Below, piece by piece: positions 43,282 to 51,842 of a DNA stretch of 64,000 nt (position 1 is its first letter; every line of letters starts with the position of its first letter). Both the position numbers and the translations under genes were made by a program. The notes beneath the pieces were generated by a model, which did no database searches, was not told where the DNA came from, and saw only the letters and a program-made list of their open reading frames with translations. The stretch is from positions 310,001-374,000 of the forward strand of contig JACKMX010000004.1 of NCBI GenBank assembly GCA_024235175.1, given 5' to 3'. Source of the DNA: Chromatiaceae bacterium. Its GTDB lineage: Bacteria; Pseudomonadota; Gammaproteobacteria; Chromatiales; Chromatiaceae.

Positions 43282-44426
43282 AGCCCTCCACCGACAGTAT
43301 TGCCGACCATCCCGGACTCCAAGGGAAGAGGGTTAAAGGATGCTTGCAGTTCCCGATACATCACCCGGTGCCCGTCGGCCAATTTGCAAATGGCGTCGCT
43401 GACTGCTGTCTTGCCTGCGAGCCCCCGATGGAGGATCTCGAGGACCCCGGGGTACATGACCAGATCCTGCAAAATCTTCGTTAACTGTCCCTGTTGGTCA
43501 TGCGGATAGGTCAACCCATGCTCACCATCCTGGAAGCCCACCCCCTGCACCCGGTCGGAGCGTAAAACAGGCACACCGAAAGCGGCAGCCAAATCGGTCA
43601 GCGGGCTCTTGCACTGTTTGCGGTAGGGCATTACCAGCAGCTCACCCTGAGAGAACAGAGCCGATACCTCTGACGGCCGAAGGTAGCGATCCAGCACCGA
43701 AATTCGCACCCGGGCACGAGCTCTGCCCAGCAGATCCCCATTCACCCCGGCCAGTACACCTTCACCCGCCACTACCAGGTGCAGCTGTTCCGGCCATTCG
43801 CACCCAGCCATCACCTCAAGGAATTCGCCCAATCCTTTACGTCCGGACCCATGCCCGAAAAAAAGTATCCGGAGTTCACCGGGCTGGCACCCGGCTAGCT
43901 CCGGCGGAAAGGAGGAGGGAAAATCCGGCAATGCCAATGGATTGGGACTACCGGGCAGGTAGGCGAGACGTTCCTGAGGGGTATCCAGCAACTCCTCCAA
44001 CGCCCATCCCAGGTGGAGGTCCCGCACTACAACCCGGTCCAGGCTGCGATAAATTTCCCGGAAAAACGGCAAGCTCAACCAACGCCGCTCATGAGGCAGA
44101 ATATTGTGCGGCGTGTAGATCACTCTCACGCCACGGTAATGGGCCCAGCGCAGGAAGACCAGGGCGGCCAATGGATGGTCGATCCATTGCAGATGAACCA
44201 GATCGGGATTGAACCGTTTGACCTGACCGCACAGGCACAACCAACCCGCCAGCCCGTCTGCCAGACAGGCATCTTTCTCGAACGGCACCACCCAGTCCGC
44301 CAGCTCGTCGCGCCGCCCTGTAACCAAGCGCACCCTCTCCCCCGCCTCGTGCAATCCCAGGGCCAGGGCATGGCTGTACTGGTTCAGGAAACCGCGGCCG
44401 GAGCCCTCCGCCAACAGGATTCGCAT
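43278..44426 (-). CDS. GT4-type glycosyltransferase
   Basis: 382 residues, two Rossmann-like halves. N-terminal: GRGFLNQYSHALALGLHEAG and NPDLVHLQWIDHPLAALVFL, then VIYTPHNILPHE. C-terminal: ILFFGHGSGRKGLGEFLEVM, AGEGVLAGVNGDLL and LVMPYRKQCKSPLTDLAAAF, as in retaining GT4 enzymes. Its acceptor is unknown. A glycosyltransferase co-transcribed with a respiratory molybdoenzyme is unexpected; it overlaps the MGS-like gene by 4 bp. Confidence 0.9.
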   Translation of the reverse strand: MRILLAEGSGRGFLNQYSHALALGLHEAGERVRLVTGRRDELADWVVPFEKDACLADGLAGWLCLCGQVKRFNPDLVHLQWIDHPLAALVFLRWAHYRGVRVIYTPHNILPHERRWLSLPFFREIYRSLDRVVVRDLHLGWALEELLDTPQERLAYLPGSPNPLALPDFPSSFPPELAGCQPGELRILFFGHGSGRKGLGEFLEVMAGCEWPEQLHLVVAGEGVLAGVNGDLLGRARARVRISVLDRYLRPSEVSALFSQGELLVMPYRKQCKSPLTDLAAAFGVPVLRSDRVQGVGFQDGEHGLTYPHDQQGQLTKILQDLVMYPGVLEILHRGLAGKTAVSDAICKLADGHRVMYRELQASFNPLPLESGMVGNTVGGGL

Positions 44427-44438
44427 GGCCCAGGTCCC

Positions 44439-45191
44439 TCAGAGTCCTGATGCCTTACGAAAATCAGCATCGTAATCGAGCCTCTTCGGTTTCCGCCGGT
44501 TAAGCGCTATCAACTCCTTCAGCCTGCGTCGATCGGTAATAGCGGCAAGCTCCTGCCACAGGAATTGCTCGACAAACAGCAGCAGTTGCCGGTAAAAGGC
44601 CAGCAGAGTGTTCTCGGCGGCACGCCGGCACCAGCCCGGTACCCAGGGACCTACCTGTTCCAGCAGAAAGAGATTACGACGCTTGCGGGCCAGCTCCGCG
44701 GCTCCATGGTCTCCACGGTTGGCCGCCTCCAACTCCGCATCTGCCAGGGCCGCGAGAAAACCCAGCATGGTGCCCACATGGTCTGGAAATTCGCCGCTCA
44801 TGCACCGGCGATAGTCCCAGCCTGCTTCCCGGTAAGCCGCTATGGCCTGGTCGCAAGGCTCGCGAAACATGCAGCCGGTCTCGAACACCGAGGCGTAGGG
44901 GCTGACGCAGCCGGGAGCCACGAACAAGCCGGTGAACTCTTCGGCCAGGGCCGCGAGCAACTCCTCCTCCGGCCGCTCAATGAAATCGGCATCCAGCTGC
45001 CAACCCACCTCCGCCAGGGGTGCACGCAGTTCGGTGCGTATCAACCGTAGCAGACCAAGGTCGATCTCCTCCTCCAGACAGCGACCGAGCAGACCGTAGA
45101 GTCCCGCCAGAGCTTGGCTCTCCACCTGCGCTGGGCCGCCGGCATCCACCGGCGTCTGGGCATCGGCAGTTTGATGTTGAACCTGCATCAT
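44439..45191 (-). CDS. TorD/DmsD-type chaperone for molybdoenzyme 2 (D2)
   Basis: 250 residues. Family features: ALAGLYGLLGRCLEEEIDLG, ALAEEFTGLFVAPGCVSPYA, SVFETGCMFREPCDQAIAAY and FPDHVGTMLGFLAALADAE. It is 60 bp after A2 and 12 bp before the glycosyltransferase. It should mature the Tat-exported catalytic subunit A2. Confidence 0.92.
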   Translation of the reverse strand: MMQVQHQTADAQTPVDAGGPAQVESQALAGLYGLLGRCLEEEIDLGLLRLIRTELRAPLAEVGWQLDADFIERPEEELLAALAEEFTGLFVAPGCVSPYASVFETGCMFREPCDQAIAAYREAGWDYRRCMSGEFPDHVGTMLGFLAALADAELEAANRGDHGAAELARKRRNLFLLEQVGPWVPGWCRRAAENTLLAFYRQLLLFVEQFLWQELAAITDRRRLKELIALNRRKPKRLDYDADFRKASGL

Positions 45192-45251
45192 TTTTCCTCC
45201 TCTGCGCCGCGGCGGCGAGGATGCCGCCGCGAGACCTTGTTATCGTGGTTA

Positions 45252-47921
45252 TCAGTGACCGCCCGCATGCAGCTCGGGCTTGGGCAGGTCATCCCAGTCG
45301 ATGTCCACCTCCTGGTGATTCTGCCGGTGCAGGTCACCGTTGTAGGCGTAGCGCAGGGTTTCGTTGTAGTCTTTGATGGATTCCTCCAAACTCACCTTGA
45401 CATCCCCGTACTCATCGCCGGATTGGGCCTTGCTCACGGTCACCACCGTATCGTACCAGCCCTGGGAGCCGCCGATCGGGTCCACCGCCAAGCGGATAAT
45501 GGGGTTGGGGTGTACCCCTCGATCGTCCCACCAAACGTTGTTGTCAATATCCGAATCGCCGCCTTGGGCCCATTCCGCCGCAGCCTGCTTCTGTTTGAGC
45601 TGGGCCAGGCGGCCGTAGGCCGGATGACCGCATGCGGTGGAGATGGCGATCACCTCCGGATGAATACCCTCGGTAACGTGGGCGCGGGTAACGATATGAC
45701 CCAGTTTGGAGGTGACACGTATGAGATCCCCGTCCTGAATTCCCCGCTTTTCGGCACTCCCTGGATTAATCCAGGCCGGATTCTTGTGATAAAGCTCCGC
45801 CAGGTATTTTATCGAGGCGGTGCGGCTCTGTGTGTGCACATTCACTTTATACGTGGTGAGCACCAGTTCGTCCGGCTGCTTGTCCCGGGATGGCAGGCGC
45901 TTGTAAACCGGCAGAGGATTGAAACCGAATTTCTTGAAGCCCTCCTTGTACAATTCAATCCTGCGCGATGGCGTGCCGAAGCCTACGTGATTCCGGTTGT
46001 CGATGCGTACACCGATGGCGTGACCATCCTTGCTGATGGTGCCGTTCTCGTCCACTTCCGCGTCGGCCATATCGGACGCCGGCAACTCCTTTTTATGCAA
46101 GCCGTACTCCGGCTCCACTTCGTTGCCGTTGCCGTCAACCAGTTTGGCGGTGTCCTTGTCCACCTTGCCGTAGATGGGCCATACGCCCTTCTTCTTCATG
46201 AAGTCGTAGCCGCCGTCCTCCTTCAGGCCCGGGATGTTGTCGAAGTGGGCCTTCATCCACTCTTCCACTGAATTGAAGGCGAAGTACTTCTTGATCCCCA
46301 GCGATCCGTCCGGGTCTACCTTGTGAATCACATCGATCAGAGTCTGACGGAACTCCTGGGTGCCACCCAGAGGCTTGACCACTGGCTGGCGAATGGACAG
46401 ACAGGGATACAGGCCGCTCGGCATGGACTCGGGGTCGTGTCGCTCCAGGTAGGTTACGTCCGGGATAATCAGATCCGCCAGTTCCGTGGTCTCGGACATG
46501 TAGGGGCTGAAGGAGACCAGGAAAGGAACCAGTTTCTCGTCCTTCAGGAAATGCTCCCACACGTGGCTGGAAGGATAGGTGTAGACCGGGTTGTCGTAGT
46601 AGCTCATCCACACACTCACCTTGGCCTCGCCGTTCATCACCATGTAGGGCGTATGGGTTGATACATGATGGGAGGCGAGCGGATACAGGGGCGGCGTGGC
46701 GATGGGGCTTGGCGTCTTGCCCTTGGGCGGATTCGGCTCCGGCTGGGGCCAACCCATGCCCCGGGGCAGACAATAGCCGCCCTTCTTCTCCACGTTGCCG
46801 GTGATCACGTTCAGCATGTGGATGGCCGCCTCCTGGTATGCGCCGTAGACGTGCTTGCAGGGCCCCCGGTAGGAGAAGGTGGTGGCCGGCTTGGTGGTGG
46901 CGAATTCGTGGGCGATGCGGCGGATGTCACGAGCTGGAACACCGGACTCCTGCTCGGCGAACTCCGGCGTGTAGGGTTTGAGGTGCTCGATGAGCTGCCG
47001 CGCACTGACATTGGTCCAGTCACGCACGAATTCCGCGTCGTACAACCCCTCGTTCATGATTACGTGCGCCATAGCCAGAGCGATAGCCGCGTCCGTGCCC
47101 GGATAGGGGTAGTAAGCCTCGTCCGCATAACCCGAAGTGTTGGACATGCGCACATCGAAAGAGACCAGCTTGGCCTTGTTCCCCACCACGCCATCCACCA
47201 GGCGCTGGGCGTTGGGATTCATGAAATAGGCCGTCTCCAGCACGTTGGAGCCAAAGTTGATGATGTACTTTGTATTGGCCCAATCGCAGGATTCGATATC
47301 AGGACCCCAGGAGGGCTCCAGCCCCACCTTCTTGGACGACTCGCAGATATTGGTGTGATTGAGCATTGTGTTGGAGCCCAGGGCGTGCATGAAGCGCGCA
47401 ACCGCCCCGCCGGTGCGGTTGCGGCCCCACTTGAACACGATCTCGTTGAGGATGGCCGGGTCGTGCTTGGCACTGGATCGGTCGATGACCTCCCGCAGCT
47501 TCTTGGCCAGCATGGAGGTGGCCTCCTCGTATGAAATGCGCTTCCACTTGCCTTCGCCGCGACTTCCCGTACGCAGTAGCGGGGTCATGATGCGGTCGGG
47601 GTCGTAGACGTGCAGAAAGCCCGAATTACCCTTGGCGCACAGTTTGCCGCGGGTGTTGGGATGGTCCATGTTGCCTTCCAGTTTGACGATGCGGCCGTTT
47701 TCCACGAAGGCCACGCCGCCGTCCTCGATATTGCAGGCCAGGCAGGTGTAAGGAACCGACTCGCGCTTCGCGCCAGTAGTGGAGGAGAAGTCTTCGCCGC
47801 CCAGATCAGCCTCCATGGCCACCAGGCGGCGGCTGCCCAGGGAGAGAGCCCCGGCGGCGGCGCCCACTGCCGTGCCAAGCTTGATGAAGTCGCGGCGGCT
47901 GATGTGTCCGATGTCGCTCAT
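45252..47921 (-). CDS. Molybdopterin oxidoreductase catalytic subunit 2 (A2), FS0 site with Asp
   Basis: 889 residues with a Tat signal (ISRRDFIKLGTAVGAAAG). The FS0 site is Cys60, Cys63 and Cys95, but the third ligand position is Asp67 (CLACNIED instead of CxxCxxxC); the 27-residue spacing to Cys95 is kept. Cys193 in NHTNICESSK is the expected molybdenum ligand. The segment before it is VFKWGRNRTG. Overall it belongs to the Psr/Phs/Ttr/Arr group and resembles A1, including the end DPIGGSQGWYDTVVTVSKA. It is longer than A1, with a charged tail ending PKPELHAGGH. The substrate is unknown. Confidence 0.92.
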   Translation of the reverse strand: MSDIGHISRRDFIKLGTAVGAAAGALSLGSRRLVAMEADLGGEDFSSTTGAKRESVPYTCLACNIEDGGVAFVENGRIVKLEGNMDHPNTRGKLCAKGNSGFLHVYDPDRIMTPLLRTGSRGEGKWKRISYEEATSMLAKKLREVIDRSSAKHDPAILNEIVFKWGRNRTGGAVARFMHALGSNTMLNHTNICESSKKVGLEPSWGPDIESCDWANTKYIINFGSNVLETAYFMNPNAQRLVDGVVGNKAKLVSFDVRMSNTSGYADEAYYPYPGTDAAIALAMAHVIMNEGLYDAEFVRDWTNVSARQLIEHLKPYTPEFAEQESGVPARDIRRIAHEFATTKPATTFSYRGPCKHVYGAYQEAAIHMLNVITGNVEKKGGYCLPRGMGWPQPEPNPPKGKTPSPIATPPLYPLASHHVSTHTPYMVMNGEAKVSVWMSYYDNPVYTYPSSHVWEHFLKDEKLVPFLVSFSPYMSETTELADLIIPDVTYLERHDPESMPSGLYPCLSIRQPVVKPLGGTQEFRQTLIDVIHKVDPDGSLGIKKYFAFNSVEEWMKAHFDNIPGLKEDGGYDFMKKKGVWPIYGKVDKDTAKLVDGNGNEVEPEYGLHKKELPASDMADAEVDENGTISKDGHAIGVRIDNRNHVGFGTPSRRIELYKEGFKKFGFNPLPVYKRLPSRDKQPDELVLTTYKVNVHTQSRTASIKYLAELYHKNPAWINPGSAEKRGIQDGDLIRVTSKLGHIVTRAHVTEGIHPEVIAISTACGHPAYGRLAQLKQKQAAAEWAQGGDSDIDNNVWWDDRGVHPNPIIRLAVDPIGGSQGWYDTVVTVSKAQSGDEYGDVKVSLEESIKDYNETLRYAYNGDLHRQNHQEVDIDWDDLPKPELHAGGH

Positions 47922-47940
47922 TAGATAAGTCCTCCCGAAA

Positions 47941-48828
47941 TCAGTAGTAGATCTGAGTGAGCTGACCGGCATAGATCAGCACGGCGCGGAAGTTGTATGC
48001 CCCCACTGCGGAGAGTACCGCCGCCAGGGTGATCAGTTGCGGGCTACGGCATAATTTGGGAACAGCCACCATAACCAGTGGCGCCAGGATGCCGACCAGA
48101 AAGGTCAATACCCAGAACTGAAGTGAGTACTGGTCGTTGATGATCGCCCAGGCCTGCTGTAGCTCCTCGCTGCCGAACATCAGAGTCACCCACTCGCCGA
48201 GAAAAAGGGCGAAGGTGGTGGCCACCGAGACGTACAAAAACCAGTGCAGGAACTCCCGGGTCTTGTCATCGAACTTTCCACGGACAAGTTGGATCAGGGC
48301 AGCCAGTGCGGTGCCTGAGCTCACTGAAAGGATGACGAACAGAACCGGAATGGTGGAGTTGCTCCACAACTCACGGGTCTGGTGCACCATCAAGTCCAGC
48401 CCTGTGTAGAGAGGCATGGACAGCCCCAGCAACATGCCCAGGATGCCAATCGGCTTGAGCCAGCCCTGCTTATCCTTCCAAAGGGCGAACAAAAAAACCA
48501 GAATGCTAAGGCCAAACAGCGGCAGAAATAGGGCCCCCCAGGAGAGTGGCGAGGTCCAGTGGAAATGGAGAATGGGATACAGAAAGCGCGACGGCTGTCC
48601 CAGATCTACGATCAACAGCGGCGTACAGATCAGCAGCAGCACCAGGGCGACAAACATGCCAACCCGCTGAAATGGCTCCATGGACCGGGCGATACCGCCG
48701 AAGATGTTGCCGAACACCGCGGGAGCCGCGGCGTAGACGAAGGTCATCCCCGCAGTGCCGATAAGGAAGAAATAGACTGCGATCTCCCAGCCCCAGGGGG
48801 CAATATTGAATTCTGAATATTCGAACAT
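47941..48828 (-). CDS. NrfD/PsrC-type membrane subunit of molybdoenzyme 2 (C2)
   Basis: 295 residues, about eight helices, starting MFEYSEFNIAPWGWEIAVYF behind a clear GGAGG. It has FLIGTAGMTFVYAAAPAVFG and LYTGLDLMVHQTRELWSNST, typical of quinone-interacting NrfD-like subunits. It lies between B2 and A2 with gaps of under 20 bp. The longer frame to 48918 runs into B2 and is not used. Confidence 0.93.
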   Translation of the reverse strand: MFEYSEFNIAPWGWEIAVYFFLIGTAGMTFVYAAAPAVFGNIFGGIARSMEPFQRVGMFVALVLLLICTPLLIVDLGQPSRFLYPILHFHWTSPLSWGALFLPLFGLSILVFLFALWKDKQGWLKPIGILGMLLGLSMPLYTGLDLMVHQTRELWSNSTIPVLFVILSVSSGTALAALIQLVRGKFDDKTREFLHWFLYVSVATTFALFLGEWVTLMFGSEELQQAWAIINDQYSLQFWVLTFLVGILAPLVMVAVPKLCRSPQLITLAAVLSAVGAYNFRAVLIYAGQLTQIYY

Positions 48829-48844
48829 ATCTAAAGCCTCCCGT

Positions 48845-49567
48845 TTAAAGCACGCCAGAGAAGAACTTGCTGCCGCGGTTATGGCGGTAGAAGGCCGCCG
48901 CATCCGACTTGGCAGCATAAGACACCGGCTGGCTACGGATCTGTTCAGTGTTCACCCGATCCGGCCTGATGTAGTAGACCTGGGGTGCCGTACCCTTCTC
49001 GGGTTTGAGGGTCACCACACTGTGGCGGGCCACCAGCCGGGATACCTCACTGTTGGGGTCGTTAAGATCGCCAAAAATACGCGAGCGGCCCAGGCAGGTC
49101 TGCACGCAGGCGGGCAGAAGGCCTTCTTCCACCCGGTGATTGCAAAAGGTGCATTTGTCTACCACACCACCGATCTTCACCCTGTCCCGGTTCTTGGGCA
49201 GCACGTGGCGAGCATTGTAGGGGCAGGCGGCGATGCAGGTGCGGCAAGCGATGCAACGCTCATAGCGCTGCAACACGAAGCCATCCTCGTGTTTGTAGGT
49301 CGCCTCGGTGGGACAGTTACGCACGCAAGGTGGATTGTCGCAATGGTTGCACAAACGCGGCATGAAATGGCGTTTGGTGTTCGGGAACTGGCCCGTGTCC
49401 TTCACCTTAACGATGGTGCGCCACACACCCAACGGTACATCGTATTCGGCCTTGTCGGCGCATACACACGCCATACAGCCGATGCAGCGACGTAGGTCAA
49501 TGACCATTGCCCAACGTTTTTTACCCGGCACGCCCAGCGAGGGCGGGGCCTGAAGTCCGAGTGGCAT
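48845..49567 (-). CDS. Ferredoxin subunit of molybdoenzyme 2 (B2), one ligand Cys replaced
   Basis: 240 residues, no export signal, so it should travel with A2. Cluster motifs are RCIGCMACVCADKAEYD, CNHCDNPPCVRNCP, CIACRTCIAACP and CTFCNHRVEEGLLPACVQTC. In the first motif the fourth Cys of CxxCxxCxxxC is Asp (CIGCMACVCAD), with an extra Cys two residues earlier. B1 has the normal CIGCQACSVAC here. The start at 49567 follows GGGGAGGAG. Confidence 0.93.
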   Translation of the reverse strand: MPLGLQAPPSLGVPGKKRWAMVIDLRRCIGCMACVCADKAEYDVPLGVWRTIVKVKDTGQFPNTKRHFMPRLCNHCDNPPCVRNCPTEATYKHEDGFVLQRYERCIACRTCIAACPYNARHVLPKNRDRVKIGGVVDKCTFCNHRVEEGLLPACVQTCLGRSRIFGDLNDPNSEVSRLVARHSVVTLKPEKGTAPQVYYIRPDRVNTEQIRSQPVSYAAKSDAAAFYRHNRGSKFFSGVL

Positions 49568-49678
49568 GATGTCTCTCCTCCCCAATTGGGCCCGGTTCGG
49601 GCCGTTGTTGATTACCGTTTAAACAGGGAAACGAACAAGGTGTCGTGAACCCGCAGCGGCACCCTTTAGCCACATGCT

Positions 49679-49692
49679 GCAGAATTCATACC
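49679..49692 (-). promoter_or_regulatory. Sigma-54 promoter of the long operon 2
   Basis: Minus strand GGTATGAATTCTGC, preceded by T and followed by A: TGGTATG, four bases, CTGCA. GG-N10-GC spacing is exact. It is about 110 bp upstream of the B2 start. Confidence 0.68.
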
Positions 49693-49785
49693 ATACAAAA
49701 AAGGTAGGATTTTTTATCTCTTGTTTATTAAGAATAAATTCGAACTACAGCCGTCGAATTCGACAGCACTCATGACGTGGACTTG

Positions 49786-49891
49786 GTTACCCCAAAGTAA
49801 CGAAAGAATCCTATATTTTGGTTTTTTTCTTGCAGTTCAAACAGATAACTGACAGGAAACGCGAATCCCCCAAATGTTACCCGAAGGTAAC
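49786..49891. promoter_or_regulatory. Two GTTAC-N6-GTAAC palindromes upstream of operon 2
   Basis: Perfect sites at 49786-49801 (spacer CCCAAA) and 49876-49891 (spacer CCGAAG), about 95-200 bp upstream of the sigma-54 promoter. The rest of the 500-bp region 49568-50066 is AT-rich near 49690-49830 and holds no convincing gene. Confidence 0.72.
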
Positions 49892-50066
49892 ACGCTGGCG
49901 GCAATTCTGCCGGACAAATTGAGATGTTGGTCAAAAGTAGATCATGGAGAGTGGCCGGAGATCGAAAAAATGAAGATGACCGGAACGGCCATCAAGCGAA
50001 GCCCGACCAAGTCGGTCACATCAGATTTCGCCCCGTCCCCTCCCTTCATCCGGCATTGCCAGAAAT

Positions 50067-50957
50067 TCAAGGCGTCGCTCCATGCCGGAGCTCAACGTCC
50101 GGGGACTTGGCGTACTCAGCCATCGATCCTTCATACAGACGCAAACGTTCAAAACCCAAATGGCGCAATGTCAGATAAGTCTGGGCCGCCCTGTGTCCGC
50201 TCCGGCAGTACAACACCAGATCCAACTCCTTTTGTTCGATTCCGGACTGGCCAAGGCTGGCAAGCAGATCCTCACGGCTTTTCAACACGAATCCTCCAGC
50301 AAAATCCACGGCTTGGTCCCAGGGCCACAGTTGCGCCCCCGGTATATGGCCGCTGCGCTTGTCCCGCTGGTCACCCTGGTACTCTTCAGGTGTACGTACG
50401 TCGAGAAAAGTTACGGAAGGGATACCGATAGCGGATTTAACAGTGGCCAGGTCGATGCCGTTGTCTCGTCGTGAGACCCCCGCAGAGGGCCGGTAGACAA
50501 CCGGTTGAACTCTCGGTATTTCTGCCACAACAGGCCGTCCGTCCAGAATCCAACGTACAAGCCCGCCATCTATTACCGATACCTGGGGATGTCCTACGCG
50601 CTCAAGCTCCCAAAACAGGCGGCTCGCCTCCAATCCGCCCATGTCGTCGTAAATCAAGACATGGGTCGATTCTGTGATGCCGAGATTCCCCAACAGCCGA
50701 AACAGACGTTCTTCAGTAATACTACGAGCCACCCCGTCGCGCCCTTTTTCTACCAAGGCACCGTAGGGCAGATAGTATGCTCCAGGCAGATGAAAGCGGC
50801 GATATTGGTTGGGATCACCCGCCATATCGACCAGAACGATATTCTTGTCATCTAAATGCGCCGCCACCCAGTCGGTAGTTACGAGCACCGGGAAAGCCAA
50901 GGCCCATTCAACCCAGAAGAAAAGAAAAAACACGATTACTTTTAGATTACGCATCAT
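50067..50957 (-). CDS. Exported two-domain rhodanese upstream of operon 2
   Basis: About 296 residues. Signal LKVIVFFLFFWVEWALAFPV; the first domain LVTTDWVAAHLDDKNIVLVD; the second has SVTFLDVRTPEEYQGDQRDK and the active-site loop LVLYCRSGHRAAQTYLT with the catalytic Cys. It is transcribed toward operon 2 but separated by a 500-bp control region. With the other rhodaneses here it points to sulfane sulfur or selenium as part of the chemistry. The first of two ATGs (50957 or 50954) is used. Confidence 0.9.
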   Translation of the reverse strand: MMRNLKVIVFFLFFWVEWALAFPVLVTTDWVAAHLDDKNIVLVDMAGDPNQYRRFHLPGAYYLPYGALVEKGRDGVARSITEERLFRLLGNLGITESTHVLIYDDMGGLEASRLFWELERVGHPQVSVIDGGLVRWILDGRPVVAEIPRVQPVVYRPSAGVSRRDNGIDLATVKSAIGIPSVTFLDVRTPEEYQGDQRDKRSGHIPGAQLWPWDQAVDFAGGFVLKSREDLLASLGQSGIEQKELDLVLYCRSGHRAAQTYLTLRHLGFERLRLYEGSMAEYAKSPDVELRHGATP

Positions 50958-51208
50958 CTCGCTACCCTGAAAAAGTAACAAATCTCCGGTTGCCATCCTC
51001 CGCCAACTCAAGTGCGTTGGATTTACCCACCTTGATGACAACCACATCATTGCGGCAATCCTATTGATACAAGATGCAAAAAAGGTCTGCAATCACGATC
51101 TTCGCGGCAATCCATTTCGCATGCAGCGCCATTGCGACCTGCTGCAAAACATGAATGGCGGCTATATGAACGTTTATGGCTTGCCCCCGTTGCACATTAT
51201 CCACCCAT

Positions 51209-51361
51209 CTACTGGTAGGTCACGCCGAATATGGTATCGCCCAGCCATTTCTTGAACGACTTCTGTATTGTCTCCGAGTCATTGTAGAAATCACGCACAA
51301 AGGTGTCGTATTTCTGCACACGCATGGACTGACGGTTAAGCATTTCCGGGTTGTATTTCAT
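51209..51361 (-). CDS. Possible small protein (50 aa), unknown
   Basis: Reads MKYNPEMLNRQSMRVQKYDT, FVRDFYNDSETIQKSFKKWL, GDTIFGVTYQ. Polar, helical, no signal. Another short frame ending RANEIQPGNA overlaps its start upstream. It may be part of an old toxin-antitoxin or mobile gene. Nothing else is evident between 50958 and 51611. Confidence 0.3.
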   Translation of the reverse strand: MKYNPEMLNRQSMRVQKYDTFVRDFYNDSETIQKSFKKWLGDTIFGVTYQ

Positions 51362-51611
51362 TGGCCCTGACGCTGATTCTATCAAACCGATCCTGCCGGG
51401 CCTGGCTCAGATCAACAGCACGACGCAACAGACTGTCAACCTTCACTGAACCACTTCATTTGCTGGTGGATAGAAGCGGATTCACACCGGATCAGATGAC
51501 ACCTGATGGGAAAACCGGTATGGAAGGGAGCGCCACAGCAGAGAGTGGATTCCTGGTTGTGCCGACTGAAAATACCTGCTTTACTAGTCGGTAAAACTCC
51601 AAGGAGCGACC

Positions 51612-51842
51612 ATGGCCACAGCAACACTCAGCTCGAAATCCCAGCTTGTCCTGCCCGCGGAGATACGCAAGAAGCTTGGCATCCAGCCAGGCGACCGGCT
51701 GATCGTGGAACTGGAGGGTGACCACGCGGTGGTACGCAAGGCACCACACTCCGACGTCGAGGAGCTGGCTGCCTACCGTTCAGCGGTGTGGCGTGACTAC
51801 GCGGATGAACTCCAAGAAGCTCGCGACGAATGGGATCAATGA
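51612..51842 (+). CDS. AbrB/MazE-type antitoxin
   Basis: 76 residues. The SpoVT-AbrB swapped-hairpin motif is TATLSSKSQLVLPAEIRKKL, then GIQPGDRLIVELEGDHAVV, with an acidic C-terminus for toxin binding. A GGAG ribosome site is 8 bp before the ATG. Its TGA overlaps the ATG of the PIN-domain toxin frame. Confidence 0.9.
   Translation: MATATLSSKSQLVLPAEIRKKLGIQPGDRLIVELEGDHAVVRKAPHSDVEELAAYRSAVWRDYADELQEARDEWDQ

Noticed and set aside
49874..50431. Plus-strand frame of 185 residues
   Set aside because: It lies over the control region of operon 2 and antisense to a clear rhodanese, with no domain or ribosome site.
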